This document shows, one piece after another, positions 1 to 6,808 of a stretch of 8,672 nt of DNA. The stretch is from Burkholderiales bacterium (GTDB lineage Bacteria; Pseudomonadota; Gammaproteobacteria; Burkholderiales; CAIKXV01). Where the stretch lies: positions 1 to 8,672 of the forward strand of contig JACMMK010000494.1 of the NCBI GenBank assembly GCA_014379045.1, given 5' to 3'. Position 1 is the stretch's first letter, and every line of letters begins with the position of its first letter. The notes beneath the pieces are model-generated. The model had not been told where the DNA came from and ran no database searches. It saw only the letters and a list, made by a program, of their open reading frames with translations. The position numbers were made by a program, and so were the translations under genes.

Positions 1-542
1 AGCTCGGCAGCGCTCTGCGTCGCACGCCCCGGTCGCCGCATCGAGCGTGCACGCAGGAACGTGATGCGTGCGACCAGGCCTTGCAGCAGTTCCTGGATGA
101 CGCCGCTGCCGCAACCGGCGAGCATCGCGTCGTAGAAGCGGCCGGTGGCGGCCAGTCGCAGGTCCGCATCGCGGCGGGCCACCGCGCGTTCGAATTCGCC
201 GAGTGCACGGCGCATCGCATCGAGGCCGGCCTGATCGAGTCTGGACGCCGCACGATACGCCGCCTCGCCCTCCAGCATCGCGCGCACCTCGTAGATCTGT
301 TCGGCCTCCTCCCAGGAGATCGAGGCGACCGACGGGCCACGATTGGGCACGATCGTGATCAGCTTCTCTGCCGCCAGCATTCGTAGCGCCTCGCGCAGCG
401 ACGCGCGGCTGACGTCTAGCCGCTGGCACAGGTCGGCTTCGATCAACCGCTCGCCCGGCTGGAACACCCCGCCGAGGATCGCACTGCGCAGATTCTCCGC
501 GGCGAGATGCAGCACCGTCTGCGGCACGACCTTCAACTTCAT
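1..542 (-). CDS. GntR-family transcriptional regulator, FadR/FCD type, C-terminus cut by window edge
   Basis: Reading leftward from the ATG at 542-540, the frame stays open for 180 codons to the window edge, so the C-terminus is missing. Residues about 8-75 form a winged helix-turn-helix of GntR type: PGERL (29-33), then LCQRLDVSRASLREAL (38-53), then LITIVPNRG (61-69). Residues from about 80 begin an FCD effector domain (EQIYEVRAMLEGEAA, 81-95). A GGAG Shine-Dalgarno sits 9 nt before the ATG. The gene lies 14 nt downstream of the alpha/beta-barrel gene and is presumably cotranscribed with it. The family usually represses catabolic operons and is released by a carboxylic acid or related ligand. 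A matching palindromic operator at 1260-1278 suggests control of both divergent transcripts, including its own. Oddity: where many FCD proteins have a D-x-x-F-H metal-ligand motif, this one has T-G-R-F-Y (133-137). Family call is firm; ligand unknown. Confidence 0.93.
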   Translation of the reverse strand, partial: MKLKVVPQTVLHLAAENLRSAILGGVFQPGERLIEADLCQRLDVSRASLREALRMLAAEKLITIVPNRGPSVASISWEEAEQIYEVRAMLEGEAAYRAASRLDQAGLDAMRRALGEFERAVARRDADLRLAATGRFYDAMLAGCGSGVIQELLQGLVARITFLRARSMRRPGRATQSAAE

Positions 543-556
543 CGCCGGCGGCTCCG

Positions 557-1237
557 CTAGCTCGCGACCGATGCGCGAGCGCGCTGACGCGCACCCAGCC
601 GGTCGAAGGTGACGTACTCTGGCCGAAACCAGTCTTCGACGGCGAGGCGCATGCGCCCCGCACCGCTACGCGCCGACGCGCGCTCGGGAGATTCGAGCGC
701 GCGCCGGTCGCCGAGATAATGCAACGTTAGATCCGTCCATCGGCCCGGGGAACCGTCGACCACCTCGAACCGGCGTGCGAGCCACCAATCGGGACAGGCG
801 AGCAGTGTCGGCAACTGTTCATTCCGATACCAGTCGTCGAACGCGGCGCGGCGCGCCGCAGGCACCGCGAACCACACCGCGTAGAGCAGCGGCGCATCGA
901 GCGGATCACCGGCTGTATCTTCACGCTGCTGCGCAGAAGTCTCGCGGCAGATGTAGCGCGTGAAACCGGCGACGCCACCGAGCATCCGCCGGGTGAGCGC
1001 GCTCGGCTCGCCCTTCACCTTCGAATACTCGGGTGTCTGCAGATCGCCGGGCGCGCCCATCTCGTACACCGCGAGATAACTTGCGCTCGCCGTGGCCCGG
1101 TAGCGCTGGGCGCTCACGAATCCCGGACACGCCATCCGCAACGGGATGTGCTCGGTGTCGTACCAGGCGTTGAACTCCGCGTCCCAGGCAGGCTGCGGCG
1201 TCATTTCCGAGAACAGGATGGTCGAACCACGGGTCAT
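557..1237 (-). CDS. Protein with two tandem dimeric alpha/beta-barrel-like units, function unknown
   Basis: A 226-aa protein with no signal peptide or membrane segment. It contains an internal repeat: WYDTEHIPLRMACPG near residues 25-39 and WYRNEQLPTLLACPD near 136-150. Each follows a beta-strand-like stretch (STILFSEM; LYAVWFAV) and precedes an aromatic/Arg strand (SAQRYRA; LARRFEV). This W-Y-x2-E-x-[IL]-P-x3-A-C-P layout resembles the small ferredoxin-like alpha/beta barrels (EthD, NIPSNAP and muconolactone-isomerase type) that often accompany aromatic or ring catabolism; I cannot name the exact Pfam family. The second copy has Gln (141) where the first has His (30), so one half may have lost activity. 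The start is uncertain: ATG at 1237 is preferred because the predicted minus promoter leaves a leader of about 30 nt, but it lacks a clear Shine-Dalgarno; an in-frame TTG at 1261 would add 8 residues. First gene of the leftward unit, ahead of the GntR gene. Confidence 0.8.
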   Translation of the reverse strand: MTRGSTILFSEMTPQPAWDAEFNAWYDTEHIPLRMACPGFVSAQRYRATASASYLAVYEMGAPGDLQTPEYSKVKGEPSALTRRMLGGVAGFTRYICRETSAQQREDTAGDPLDAPLLYAVWFAVPAARRAAFDDWYRNEQLPTLLACPDWWLARRFEVVDGSPGRWTDLTLHYLGDRRALESPERASARSGAGRMRLAVEDWFRPEYVTFDRLGARQRARASVAS

Positions 1238-1254
1238 CGTCGAACGGTCGCAGC

Positions 1255-1283
1255 TTGACAAGATTGTCTGACAATCTTATTTT
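1255..1283 (+). promoter_or_regulatory. Predicted sigma-70 promoter of the plus-strand catabolic operon
   Basis: A perfect -35 hexamer TTGACA (1255-1260) is followed by a 17-nt spacer and a -10-like TATTTT (1278-1283, 4 of 6 consensus). Transcription would start near 1290, giving a leader of about 110 nt before the ATG at 1399. The spacer is almost entirely the operator palindrome, so a bound repressor should exclude RNA polymerase. Confidence 0.7.
1260..1278. promoter_or_regulatory. Palindromic operator, predicted GntR/FadR-FCD binding site
   Basis: AAGATTGTCTGACAATCTT is a perfect palindrome with 9-bp arms around a single central T at 1269. Its core, TTGTCTGACAA, fits the TNGTNNNACNA signature known for FadR-subfamily regulators. 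It lies between divergent genes, one of which is cotranscribed with a GntR/FCD regulator, and it overlaps core promoter elements on both strands, as expected for a repressor site. The palindrome is seen directly; the pairing with this regulator is inferred. I noticed no second copy of it in the window. Confidence 0.85.
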
Positions 1284-1303
1284 CGATGTCGACGCGCTGT
1301 CAA
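1274..1303 (-). promoter_or_regulatory. Predicted sigma-70 promoter of the leftward barrel-gene/GntR unit
   Basis: On the minus strand a perfect -35 TTGACA (1303-1298) is followed by an 18-nt spacer and a -10-like TAAGAT (1279-1274, 4 of 6 consensus). Transcription would start near 1267, inside the operator and about 30 nt before the ATG at 1237. The operator therefore covers this promoter's -10 and start site, which implies autorepression of the regulator. Confidence 0.62.
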
Positions 1304-1398
1304 GCAAGGCGCTGCACGCGCATCGACGCTCCGACACCAGGCACCGGTTTCGACCTGCGTCCGCAAACGCGTCACCGCTGACAGGGGAGGAACCCGCA

Positions 1399-1977
1399 AT
1401 GAAACTCGATATCCGCCGCATCTACACGCTGATCGACACCACGTTCGCCGAAAGCGACAAGCCGGCCGATCCGCCGCTGCGCAAGGTGGCGGCGATCGCG
1501 ATCGTCGCCAATCCGTACGCCGGTCGCTACGTCGACGACCTGAAGCCGATGATCGATGCGAGCGTGGCGTTGGGACAGCAGCTCGCCGAGGTGGCCGTTG
1601 CAGCGCTCGCGCCGTACCGCGCACAGAGCTACGGCAAGGCCGGCATCGTCGGCCTCGCCGGAGAGCAGGAGCACGCCAACGCGCTGTTGACCACGGCGTT
1701 CGCCGAGCCCTTGCGCGCGGCACTGGGTGGCGGCAAGGCCTGGATCTCGTCGCTCACCAAGCGCGCCGCGCCCGGCACGACGATCGACGTGCCGCTCGCG
1801 TCGAAAGACGCGCTGTTCGTGCGCTCGCACTACGACGGCATGTCGATCAACCTGCCCGATTCGCCGATGCCCGACGAGATCGCCGTGATCTTCTGCGTCG
1901 CCAATCGCGGCCGCATCAATGCACGCGTCGGCGGTCTCAGGCTGGAAGACGCCCGCGGCCAGGATGGCCTGGTCTGA
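1399..1977 (+). CDS. AA_synth (PF06684) family protein
   Basis: A 192-aa cytoplasmic protein with the conserved blocks of the so-called amino acid synthesis family: NPYAGRY (38-44), SYGKAGIVGLAGEQEH (77-92), GGGKAWISSLTK (110-121) and a stretch from IDVPL to KDALFVRSHYD (129-146). The length is typical of the family. The start is set by a strong GGGGAGG Shine-Dalgarno (1384-1390) 8 nt before the ATG; the frame is open further upstream but runs into the promoter. The family name is historical, and as far as I know no reaction is firmly established for it; homologues recur in proteobacterial catabolic clusters. First gene of the plus-strand operon, 33 nt before the amidohydrolase. The substrate and role are not deducible, but the context suggests a step in the same pathway as the hydrolase and monooxygenase. 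Confidence 0.88.
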   Translation: MKLDIRRIYTLIDTTFAESDKPADPPLRKVAAIAIVANPYAGRYVDDLKPMIDASVALGQQLAEVAVAALAPYRAQSYGKAGIVGLAGEQEHANALLTTAFAEPLRAALGGGKAWISSLTKRAAPGTTIDVPLASKDALFVRSHYDGMSINLPDSPMPDEIAVIFCVANRGRINARVGGLRLEDARGQDGLV

Positions 1978-2010
1978 GCGCAGCCCTGCCGCACCGCTGA
2001 GGAGCCCCCC

Positions 2011-3207
2011 ATGAACGTCGCCATCGTCAATCTCGCCACCATCGTCACCGGAGACTGGCGCGACCCGCTCGCCACCGGCGACACCATCCTGATGGCCGAC
2101 GGCAAGATCGTCGCCGTCGGCACTGCCTCGGCCGCGCAGGTCGAGGCGTGCGATGTGGTGATCGACGCCGGGGGCGCGACCGCGATTCCCGGGCTGATCG
2201 ACTCGCAGGTGCACAACACCTTCGGCGACTACACGCCCCGACAGAAGACGGTCGGCTATCTGGAAAGCTACATCCATGGCGGCACCACCACGGCGATCAG
2301 TGCCTCCGAGGTGCACGTCCCCGGGCGCCCCAAGGATCCCGAAGGCGTGAAGGCGCTCGCAATCGCTGCGATGAAATGTTTCGAGCACTACCGGCCGGGC
2401 GGCATGAAGGTGCATGCCGGGTCGATCATCCTCGAGCCGGGGCTGACCGAAGCCGATCTCGCCGAGGTGGCAGGCAAGGGACTCTGGCTCGCCAAGGCCG
2501 GCTTCGGTGCAGTGAAGACGCCGTACGACTACGCGCCGATGATCGCGTGGGCGAAGCAGCACCGCATGATCACGACCGTGCATACCGGCGGCTCGTCGAT
2601 TCCCGGATCATCGGGCATCTGGGCGGACCACCTGCTCGCGATGCAGCCCGATGTGTCGTTCCACGTCAATGGCGGCCCGGTCGCGATGCCCGACAGCGAC
2701 TTTCCGCGCGTGCTGCACGAGAGCACGATCGCACTCCAGGTGTGCACGGCCGGCAACCTGCGCACGACGCTGATGCTCGGTGACATGGTGCGCGAGGCCG
2801 ACCAGTTCGACCGCTTTCTGATCGCCACCGACACGCCGACCGGCTCCGGCGTCATGCCGCTCGGCATGATGTACACGATCACCCATCTGGCGAGCCTGAC
2901 CGACATGCCGGTCGAGTGGGCGATCGCCGCCGCCACCGGCAACAATGCACGCATCTACCGCCTGAACAGCGGCTTTCTGCGTGCGGGCAAGGACGCCGAC
3001 GTGGTGATCCTCGATGCGTGCGTCGGAGGTTCGAAGCACAACGCGCTCGATGCGCTGCGTAATGGCGATATCGCTGCGGTGGCCGCGGTCGTCACCGACG
3101 GCGTGCCGCGCTTCGTCGGGCGCAGCCGGAACACGCCCGCGTCGATGAAGAGCGTGCGCGTCGCGAAGAGCAACATCGTGCAGAATTTTTCGGGCGAGGC
3201 GCACTGA
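2011..3207 (+). CDS. Enamidase-like amidohydrolase (cyclic amidohydrolase superfamily) with altered HxH motif
   Basis: A 398-aa metal-dependent hydrolase. Its closest recognisable relative is enamidase of Eubacterium barkeri, which opens the 6-oxo-tetrahydronicotinate ring in nicotinate fermentation; shared blocks are DYTPRQKT (73-80), HVPGRPKDPEGVKALAI (102-118), VHTGGSSIPGSS (190-201) and HVNGGP (218-223). Residues 1-60 and about 315-370 form the small beta-sandwich of the superfamily, around a TIM barrel. Candidate metal and catalytic residues are H68, K169, H191, H218 and D274 (ATDTPTGSG, 272-280). The first metal His of H-x-H is replaced by Gln66 (GLIDSQVH; codon CAG at 2206-2208), which could change metal content or activity. 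GAGGAG (1999-2004) lies 6 nt before the ATG. Its stop overlaps the start of the next gene, so the two are probably translationally coupled. A cyclic amide or enamide substrate is inferred; the exact one is unknown. Confidence 0.87.
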   Translation: MNVAIVNLATIVTGDWRDPLATGDTILMADGKIVAVGTASAAQVEACDVVIDAGGATAIPGLIDSQVHNTFGDYTPRQKTVGYLESYIHGGTTTAISASEVHVPGRPKDPEGVKALAIAAMKCFEHYRPGGMKVHAGSIILEPGLTEADLAEVAGKGLWLAKAGFGAVKTPYDYAPMIAWAKQHRMITTVHTGGSSIPGSSGIWADHLLAMQPDVSFHVNGGPVAMPDSDFPRVLHESTIALQVCTAGNLRTTLMLGDMVREADQFDRFLIATDTPTGSGVMPLGMMYTITHLASLTDMPVEWAIAAATGNNARIYRLNSGFLRAGKDADVVILDACVGGSKHNALDALRNGDIAAVAAVVTDGVPRFVGRSRNTPASMKSVRVAKSNIVQNFSGEAH

Positions 3208-4463
3208 TGGCGCGCAGCGACCGGCCTGCGTCCACTTCTACGTCTACGTCTACGTCCGATGCGCAGCATGTGATCGTCGCCGGCGGCGGGCCGACCGGGG
3301 TCGTCGCGGCGCTGGCATGCGCGCAACGCGGGTTCCGCGTGACGCTGCTCGAAGCCGCCGGTTTCATCGACGACAACCCGCGCGCGGCGACCACGCATCC
3401 GTCGACGCTCGAATACATCGCGCGCCTGGGCTTCGTCGACGAGTTCATCGAAAAGGGGCTGGTCTGCCGCTACTTCCAGTTCTGGGATCGCGACACGCAG
3501 ACGCGCGTCGCGCAGTTCGATCATGAACTGCTGCGCGACGAAACGCCGTTTCCGTTCGCGGTGCAGACCGAACAGCACAAGCTCGTGCAGATGGTGCTGC
3601 CGAAGATCGCGGCGTTTGCCGGCTGCGTGCATGAACTCGGCACCGAAGTGCTCGGCGCCGAGCAGGACGCGCAACGCGTGACCGTGACGATCCGTCGCGG
3701 AGCCGAGACCTCGACGCTCGAGGCCGACTATCTGATCGCCGCCGACGGCGGTCGCAGTACGATCCGCAAGGGGCTCGGCATTGCGTTCGAGGGCTTCACG
3801 TTCCCCGAGCGCTTCACCGTGTTGACGACGCTGCACGATTTCGAACGTTCGCTCGGGTGTTGCTACCGCAACTATCTCGCCGGCTCCGACGAATGGGCGA
3901 TGATCTTCAAGGTGGCCGGCGACGACATGGCCGGTCGCTGGCGCGCGGTGATGCCCACGCGCGAGTCGGAGTCAGACGAAGAAGCGCTCGCCGACGCCTC
4001 GGTGCTGTCGCGGATGCAGCGACTCGATCGGTCGTGCCGCCTCGACGACGTGGTCCATCGCAAGATCTACAACGTGCATCAGCGCATCGCCGCGCAGTTT
4101 CGCGTCGGCCGCATCTATCTCGCCGGCGACGCCTCGCATCTTAACAATCCGATCGGCGGGCTCGGACTCAACTGCGGCATCCACGATGCGATGGAACTCG
4201 TCGACACCCTCGAAGCCGCACGTGACGGCGCAGATGAAACGCGCCTCGATCGCTACCAGCGGCGGCGACGCACGCTGAACGCCGAGTTCATCCAGGAGCA
4301 GACGATCAACAACAAGAAACGGCTCGAAGAGAAAGATCCGGCGGCGCGCCAGCAGCGCCTCGACGACCTGAAGGCAACCGAAGCCGACCCGGTCCGGCAC
4401 AAGGCCTTCCTGATGCGCAGCTCGCTGCTCGCGAGCGTGCAGCGCGCGAACACGATTGCATGA
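3207..4463 (+). CDS. FAD-dependent aromatic-ring monooxygenase (PF01494, flavoprotein hydroxylase)
   Basis: A 418-aa class A flavoprotein hydroxylase. The FAD-binding Rossmann motif is VIVAGGGPTG (22-31), with ribose-binding E49; the DG motif is AADGGRSTIRK (178-188); the GD motif is IYLAGDASHLNNPIGGLGLN (303-322), followed by the GIHDAMEL helix. These are the hallmarks of enzymes that use NAD(P)H and O2 to hydroxylate phenols or hydroxypyridines. The length is near that of p-hydroxybenzoate or 6-hydroxynicotinate hydroxylases and shorter than the MhpA type. It starts at the A of the preceding TGA (TGATG), with GAGG 7 nt upstream. The N-terminus carries an unusual Ser/Thr tract (residues 9-17) encoded by a hexanucleotide repeat. 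Pairing with a cyclic amidohydrolase suggests oxidation of an N-heterocyclic acid, which is inference. Substrate unassigned. Confidence 0.92.
   Translation: MARSDRPASTSTSTSTSDAQHVIVAGGGPTGVVAALACAQRGFRVTLLEAAGFIDDNPRAATTHPSTLEYIARLGFVDEFIEKGLVCRYFQFWDRDTQTRVAQFDHELLRDETPFPFAVQTEQHKLVQMVLPKIAAFAGCVHELGTEVLGAEQDAQRVTVTIRRGAETSTLEADYLIAADGGRSTIRKGLGIAFEGFTFPERFTVLTTLHDFERSLGCCYRNYLAGSDEWAMIFKVAGDDMAGRWRAVMPTRESESDEEALADASVLSRMQRLDRSCRLDDVVHRKIYNVHQRIAAQFRVGRIYLAGDASHLNNPIGGLGLNCGIHDAMELVDTLEAARDGADETRLDRYQRRRRTLNAEFIQEQTINNKKRLEEKDPAARQQRLDDLKATEADPVRHKAFLMRSSLLASVQRANTIA
3237..3254 (+). repeat. In-frame hexanucleotide tandem repeat (TCTACG x3)
   Basis: Three perfect copies of TCTACG, with a partial copy after and a degenerate one before, encode alternating Ser-Thr in the N-terminal tail of the monooxygenase, before its Rossmann fold. 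The unit is two codons, so slippage would lengthen or shorten the tail without shifting the frame. Confidence 0.8.
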
Positions 4464-4600
4464 GGCGGCCGGTGTTGCGCATCGCGGCGTGGGCATGACC
4501 GGCGTCCGGCCGTGCCTGCCGTGCGTGTGGTGCCCGCAGTGCCCGTCGCGCGGCGCAGCGGTGCAATCCGAAGGTTCCTGTGCAAGCCGATGAGCCCTCG

Positions 4601-5581
4601 ATGAACACGCCTCCGGCCGTTCGCCAGTGGTACGCCGCGGCGGTCTGCGCAGCGCTGATCGCATTCGCGGCGTCGCCCGTATCGGGGCAGACCTGGCCGA
4701 TCGCACCGATCCGGATGGTCGTGCCGTTCGCGCCGGGCAGCACCACCGACACCGTCGGCCGGGTGATCGCGGCGCCGCTGTCGGCAAGCCTCGGCACGCC
4801 GGTAGTGATCGACAACCGGCCGGGCGCAGGGGCGAACCTGGGCGCAGAGATCGCCGCCCGGGCCAATCCGGACGGTCATACCCTGCTGCTCGCCAATATC
4901 TCGCATGCGACCAGCGCATCGCTGTACGCCAAGCTCGGCTACGACTTCGTGCGCGATTTCGCGCCGGTCACGATGCTCGGCTCCGGTGCCTATTTCCTGG
5001 TCGTGCATCCCTCGTTGCCGGCGAAGTCGTTGGGCGATCTGGTAGCACTCGCACGATCGAAACCGACCGTGCTGAACATCGGCTCGGCCGGCGCCGGCAG
5101 CTATCTTTGGGTGGAGAACCTGCAGTCGCTGGCTGGGGTAAAGATGACGCATGTCGTGTACAAGGGCACGCCCCAGGTCGCCGCTGCTGTCCTGAGCGGC
5201 GAGATTTCCGCAGGCGCGGTGGCGACGGTGGTTGCACTGCCGCAGGTAAAGGCAGGCCGACTGCGCGGCCTAGTCGTGTCGAGTCCGCAGCGCTCGGTGA
5301 TGGCGCCGGACACCCCCACGGTGACCGAGGCCGGGTTTCGCGGCCTCGAGGCGAACGTCTGGTACGGCCTGCTCGTACCGGCCGCGGTACCGCGCGAGGT
5401 CATCAACCGCCTGCATGCGGAATCGGTGAAGGCGCTGAAACTCCCCGACGTGCGCGAACGCTTCGACAGCATGGATGTGCGCCCGGTGGGCTCCCCCCCG
5501 GAGCAGTTCGGGGTATTCATTCGCGAGGACATCGCGCGCTGGGCGAAGATCGTCAAGCAGTCCGGCGCGAAGGCCGAGTGA
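4601..5581 (+). CDS. Bug/TctC-family periplasmic solute-binding protein (first of tandem pair)
   Basis: A 326-aa tripartite tricarboxylate-type receptor. Residues 1-29 form a Sec signal peptide (Arg9, then a hydrophobic AAAVCAALIAFAA), probably cleaved after VSG. Family blocks follow: WPIAPIRMVVPFAPG, VVIDNRPGAGANLGAEIAAR, HVVYKGTPQ and MAPDTPTVTEAGF. Bug proteins are periplasmic Venus-flytrap receptors that capture small carboxylated or amide solutes; many are orphans without transporter genes, and none is present here. An in-frame GTG at 4580 with AAGG upstream could add 7 residues, but these bring two acidic residues into the signal n-region, and the neighbouring paralogue aligns with the ATG at 4601. 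It lies 137 nt after the monooxygenase and may share its transcript. Ligand unknown, likely the pathway substrate. Confidence 0.92.
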   Translation: MNTPPAVRQWYAAAVCAALIAFAASPVSGQTWPIAPIRMVVPFAPGSTTDTVGRVIAAPLSASLGTPVVIDNRPGAGANLGAEIAARANPDGHTLLLANISHATSASLYAKLGYDFVRDFAPVTMLGSGAYFLVVHPSLPAKSLGDLVALARSKPTVLNIGSAGAGSYLWVENLQSLAGVKMTHVVYKGTPQVAAAVLSGEISAGAVATVVALPQVKAGRLRGLVVSSPQRSVMAPDTPTVTEAGFRGLEANVWYGLLVPAAVPREVINRLHAESVKALKLPDVRERFDSMDVRPVGSPPEQFGVFIREDIARWAKIVKQSGAKAE

Positions 5582-5757
5582 GCTCGATGGCGCGGCGTGC
5601 AAGCCGGATGCGAGGCTGAGTTCCCCCAGCCCCCACACTGAACCCCTCCCTGACGCAACCCGGCGGTCAGCGTCAAGGCGCAAACGCAGAGACTGCCTGT
5701 ACTCCCCTGACCTGCCGCCCTGCGCCCCCTGTTTCAGCAACCCTCGACGAGTGCACG

Positions 5758-6744
5758 ATGAACGCTTCCCCCACCCTCCCTACCTGTCTTCTCCGGGCCA
5801 CCCCTGCGCTGTTCGCGACGCTGTTCTGCGTCGCGCATGCGTTCGCGCAGCAGCCCTGGCCGGCACCGACCATGCGCATGATCGTGCCGTTCGCGCCCGG
5901 TGCCGCCAACGATGCGGTCGGCCGGATCATCGCCGCGCCGCTGTCGGCGGCGCTCGGCACCTCGATCGTCGTGGAGAACCGTCCCGGGGCCGGCGGCAAC
6001 GTCGGCGCCGAGATCGCTGCCCGGGCGCCGGCCGATGGCAACACGCTGTTTCTCGCCAATGTCTCGCACGCCACCAGTGCGACGCTCTACGACAAGCTCG
6101 GGTACGATCTGGTACGTGATTTCACGCCCGTGTCGCTGATCGGCTCGGGCTCGTACTTCCTGGTGACGCACCCGTCGCTGCCGGTCAAATCGATGAAGGA
6201 TCTGGTCGCGTTCGCACGCGCCCGGCCCGGGGAACTCAATGTCGGTTCGGCCGGCGCAGGTTCGTTCCTGTGGATCGAACTGCTGATGAGCCTGACCGGC
6301 ACGAAGATGACGCATGTCGTCTACAAGGGCACGCCGCAGGTCGCCACCGCGGTGCTGAGCGGCGAAATCGCACTGGGCGCAGTGACCACGGTGGTAGCCT
6401 CGCAGCAGGTGCGCTCGGGACGCCTGCGCGGTCAGGTGGTGAGTAGCCCGCAACGCTCGACGATGGCGCCGGACATCCAGACCGTCGTCGAAGCGGGCTT
6501 CAAGGATCTGGAAGCGACCACCTGGTACGGTCTGCTGCTGCCTGCCGCGACCCCGCGGGAGATCGTCGCGCGGCTGCACACCGAGTCGGTCAGGGCAATG
6601 AAACTGCCCGAAGTGCGCGAGCGCTTCGACAACCTGGATATCCGCGCGATCGGGTCCTCGCCGGAACAGTTCGGCACCTTCATCCGCAACGAAATCGTGC
6701 GCTGGGGCAAGGTGGTCAAGCAGTCCGGCGCGAAGCCGGATTAA
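5758..6744 (+). CDS. Bug/TctC-family periplasmic solute-binding protein (second of tandem pair)
   Basis: A 328-aa paralogue of the preceding gene. It aligns without gaps over about 290 mature residues at roughly 71% identity (counted by eye), which indicates tandem duplication. The signal peptide (residues 1-31, hydrophobic core ALFATLFCVAHA) probably cleaves after AFA. Family blocks are retained: RMIVPFAPG, IVVENRPGAGGNVGAEIAAR, HVVYKGTPQVATAVLSGEI and the C-terminal VVKQSGAK. Differences from its twin include GAANDAVGR against GSTTDTVGR near the pocket loop after the first strand, so ligand preference may differ. It is separated from its twin by 176 nt without a convincing promoter or terminator. 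No strong Shine-Dalgarno precedes the ATG; only a weak GAG lies upstream. Confidence 0.92.
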   Translation: MNASPTLPTCLLRATPALFATLFCVAHAFAQQPWPAPTMRMIVPFAPGAANDAVGRIIAAPLSAALGTSIVVENRPGAGGNVGAEIAARAPADGNTLFLANVSHATSATLYDKLGYDLVRDFTPVSLIGSGSYFLVTHPSLPVKSMKDLVAFARARPGELNVGSAGAGSFLWIELLMSLTGTKMTHVVYKGTPQVATAVLSGEIALGAVTTVVASQQVRSGRLRGQVVSSPQRSTMAPDIQTVVEAGFKDLEATTWYGLLLPAATPREIVARLHTESVRAMKLPEVRERFDNLDIRAIGSSPEQFGTFIRNEIVRWGKVVKQSGAKPD

Positions 6745-6808
6745 ACTCGGGTTTCTCGGTGAGGGTTTCCACCTCCGGAGCGCGCCGGGAAGGAAAAGGA
6801 GTGCCCCC

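Noticed and set aside
81..612. Plus-strand open frames opposite the GntR gene
   Set aside because: The minus strand encodes an unmistakable winged-helix GntR regulator; the plus-strand frames have no domain and no Shine-Dalgarno logic.
1372..2583. Long open minus-strand frame (403 codons) opposite the AA_synth and amidohydrolase genes
   Set aside because: It is antisense to two well-supported genes, its Arg/His/Gly-rich translation matches no family, and long antisense frames are expected in high-GC coding DNA.
4466..4512. Inverted repeat CGGCCGG / CCGGCCG just after the monooxygenase stop
   Set aside because: 7-bp arms separated by a 33-nt loop and no following T run; likely chance in GC-rich spacer, not a supported terminator.
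4580..4600. Upstream GTG start for the first Bug receptor
   Set aside because: It has an AAGG upstream, but would add acidic residues to the signal-peptide n-region and breaks the alignment with the tandem paralogue; kept only as an alternative.
5651..5675. Inverted repeat TGACGC / GCGTCA between the Bug genes
   Set aside because: Only 6-bp arms around 13 nt, no promoter hexamers in register and no T run; not enough for an operator or terminator.
6750..6772. Direct repeat GGGTTTC twice, 16 nt apart, before the DUF4394 gene
   Set aside because: Too short to distinguish from chance, with no adjoining promoter elements.
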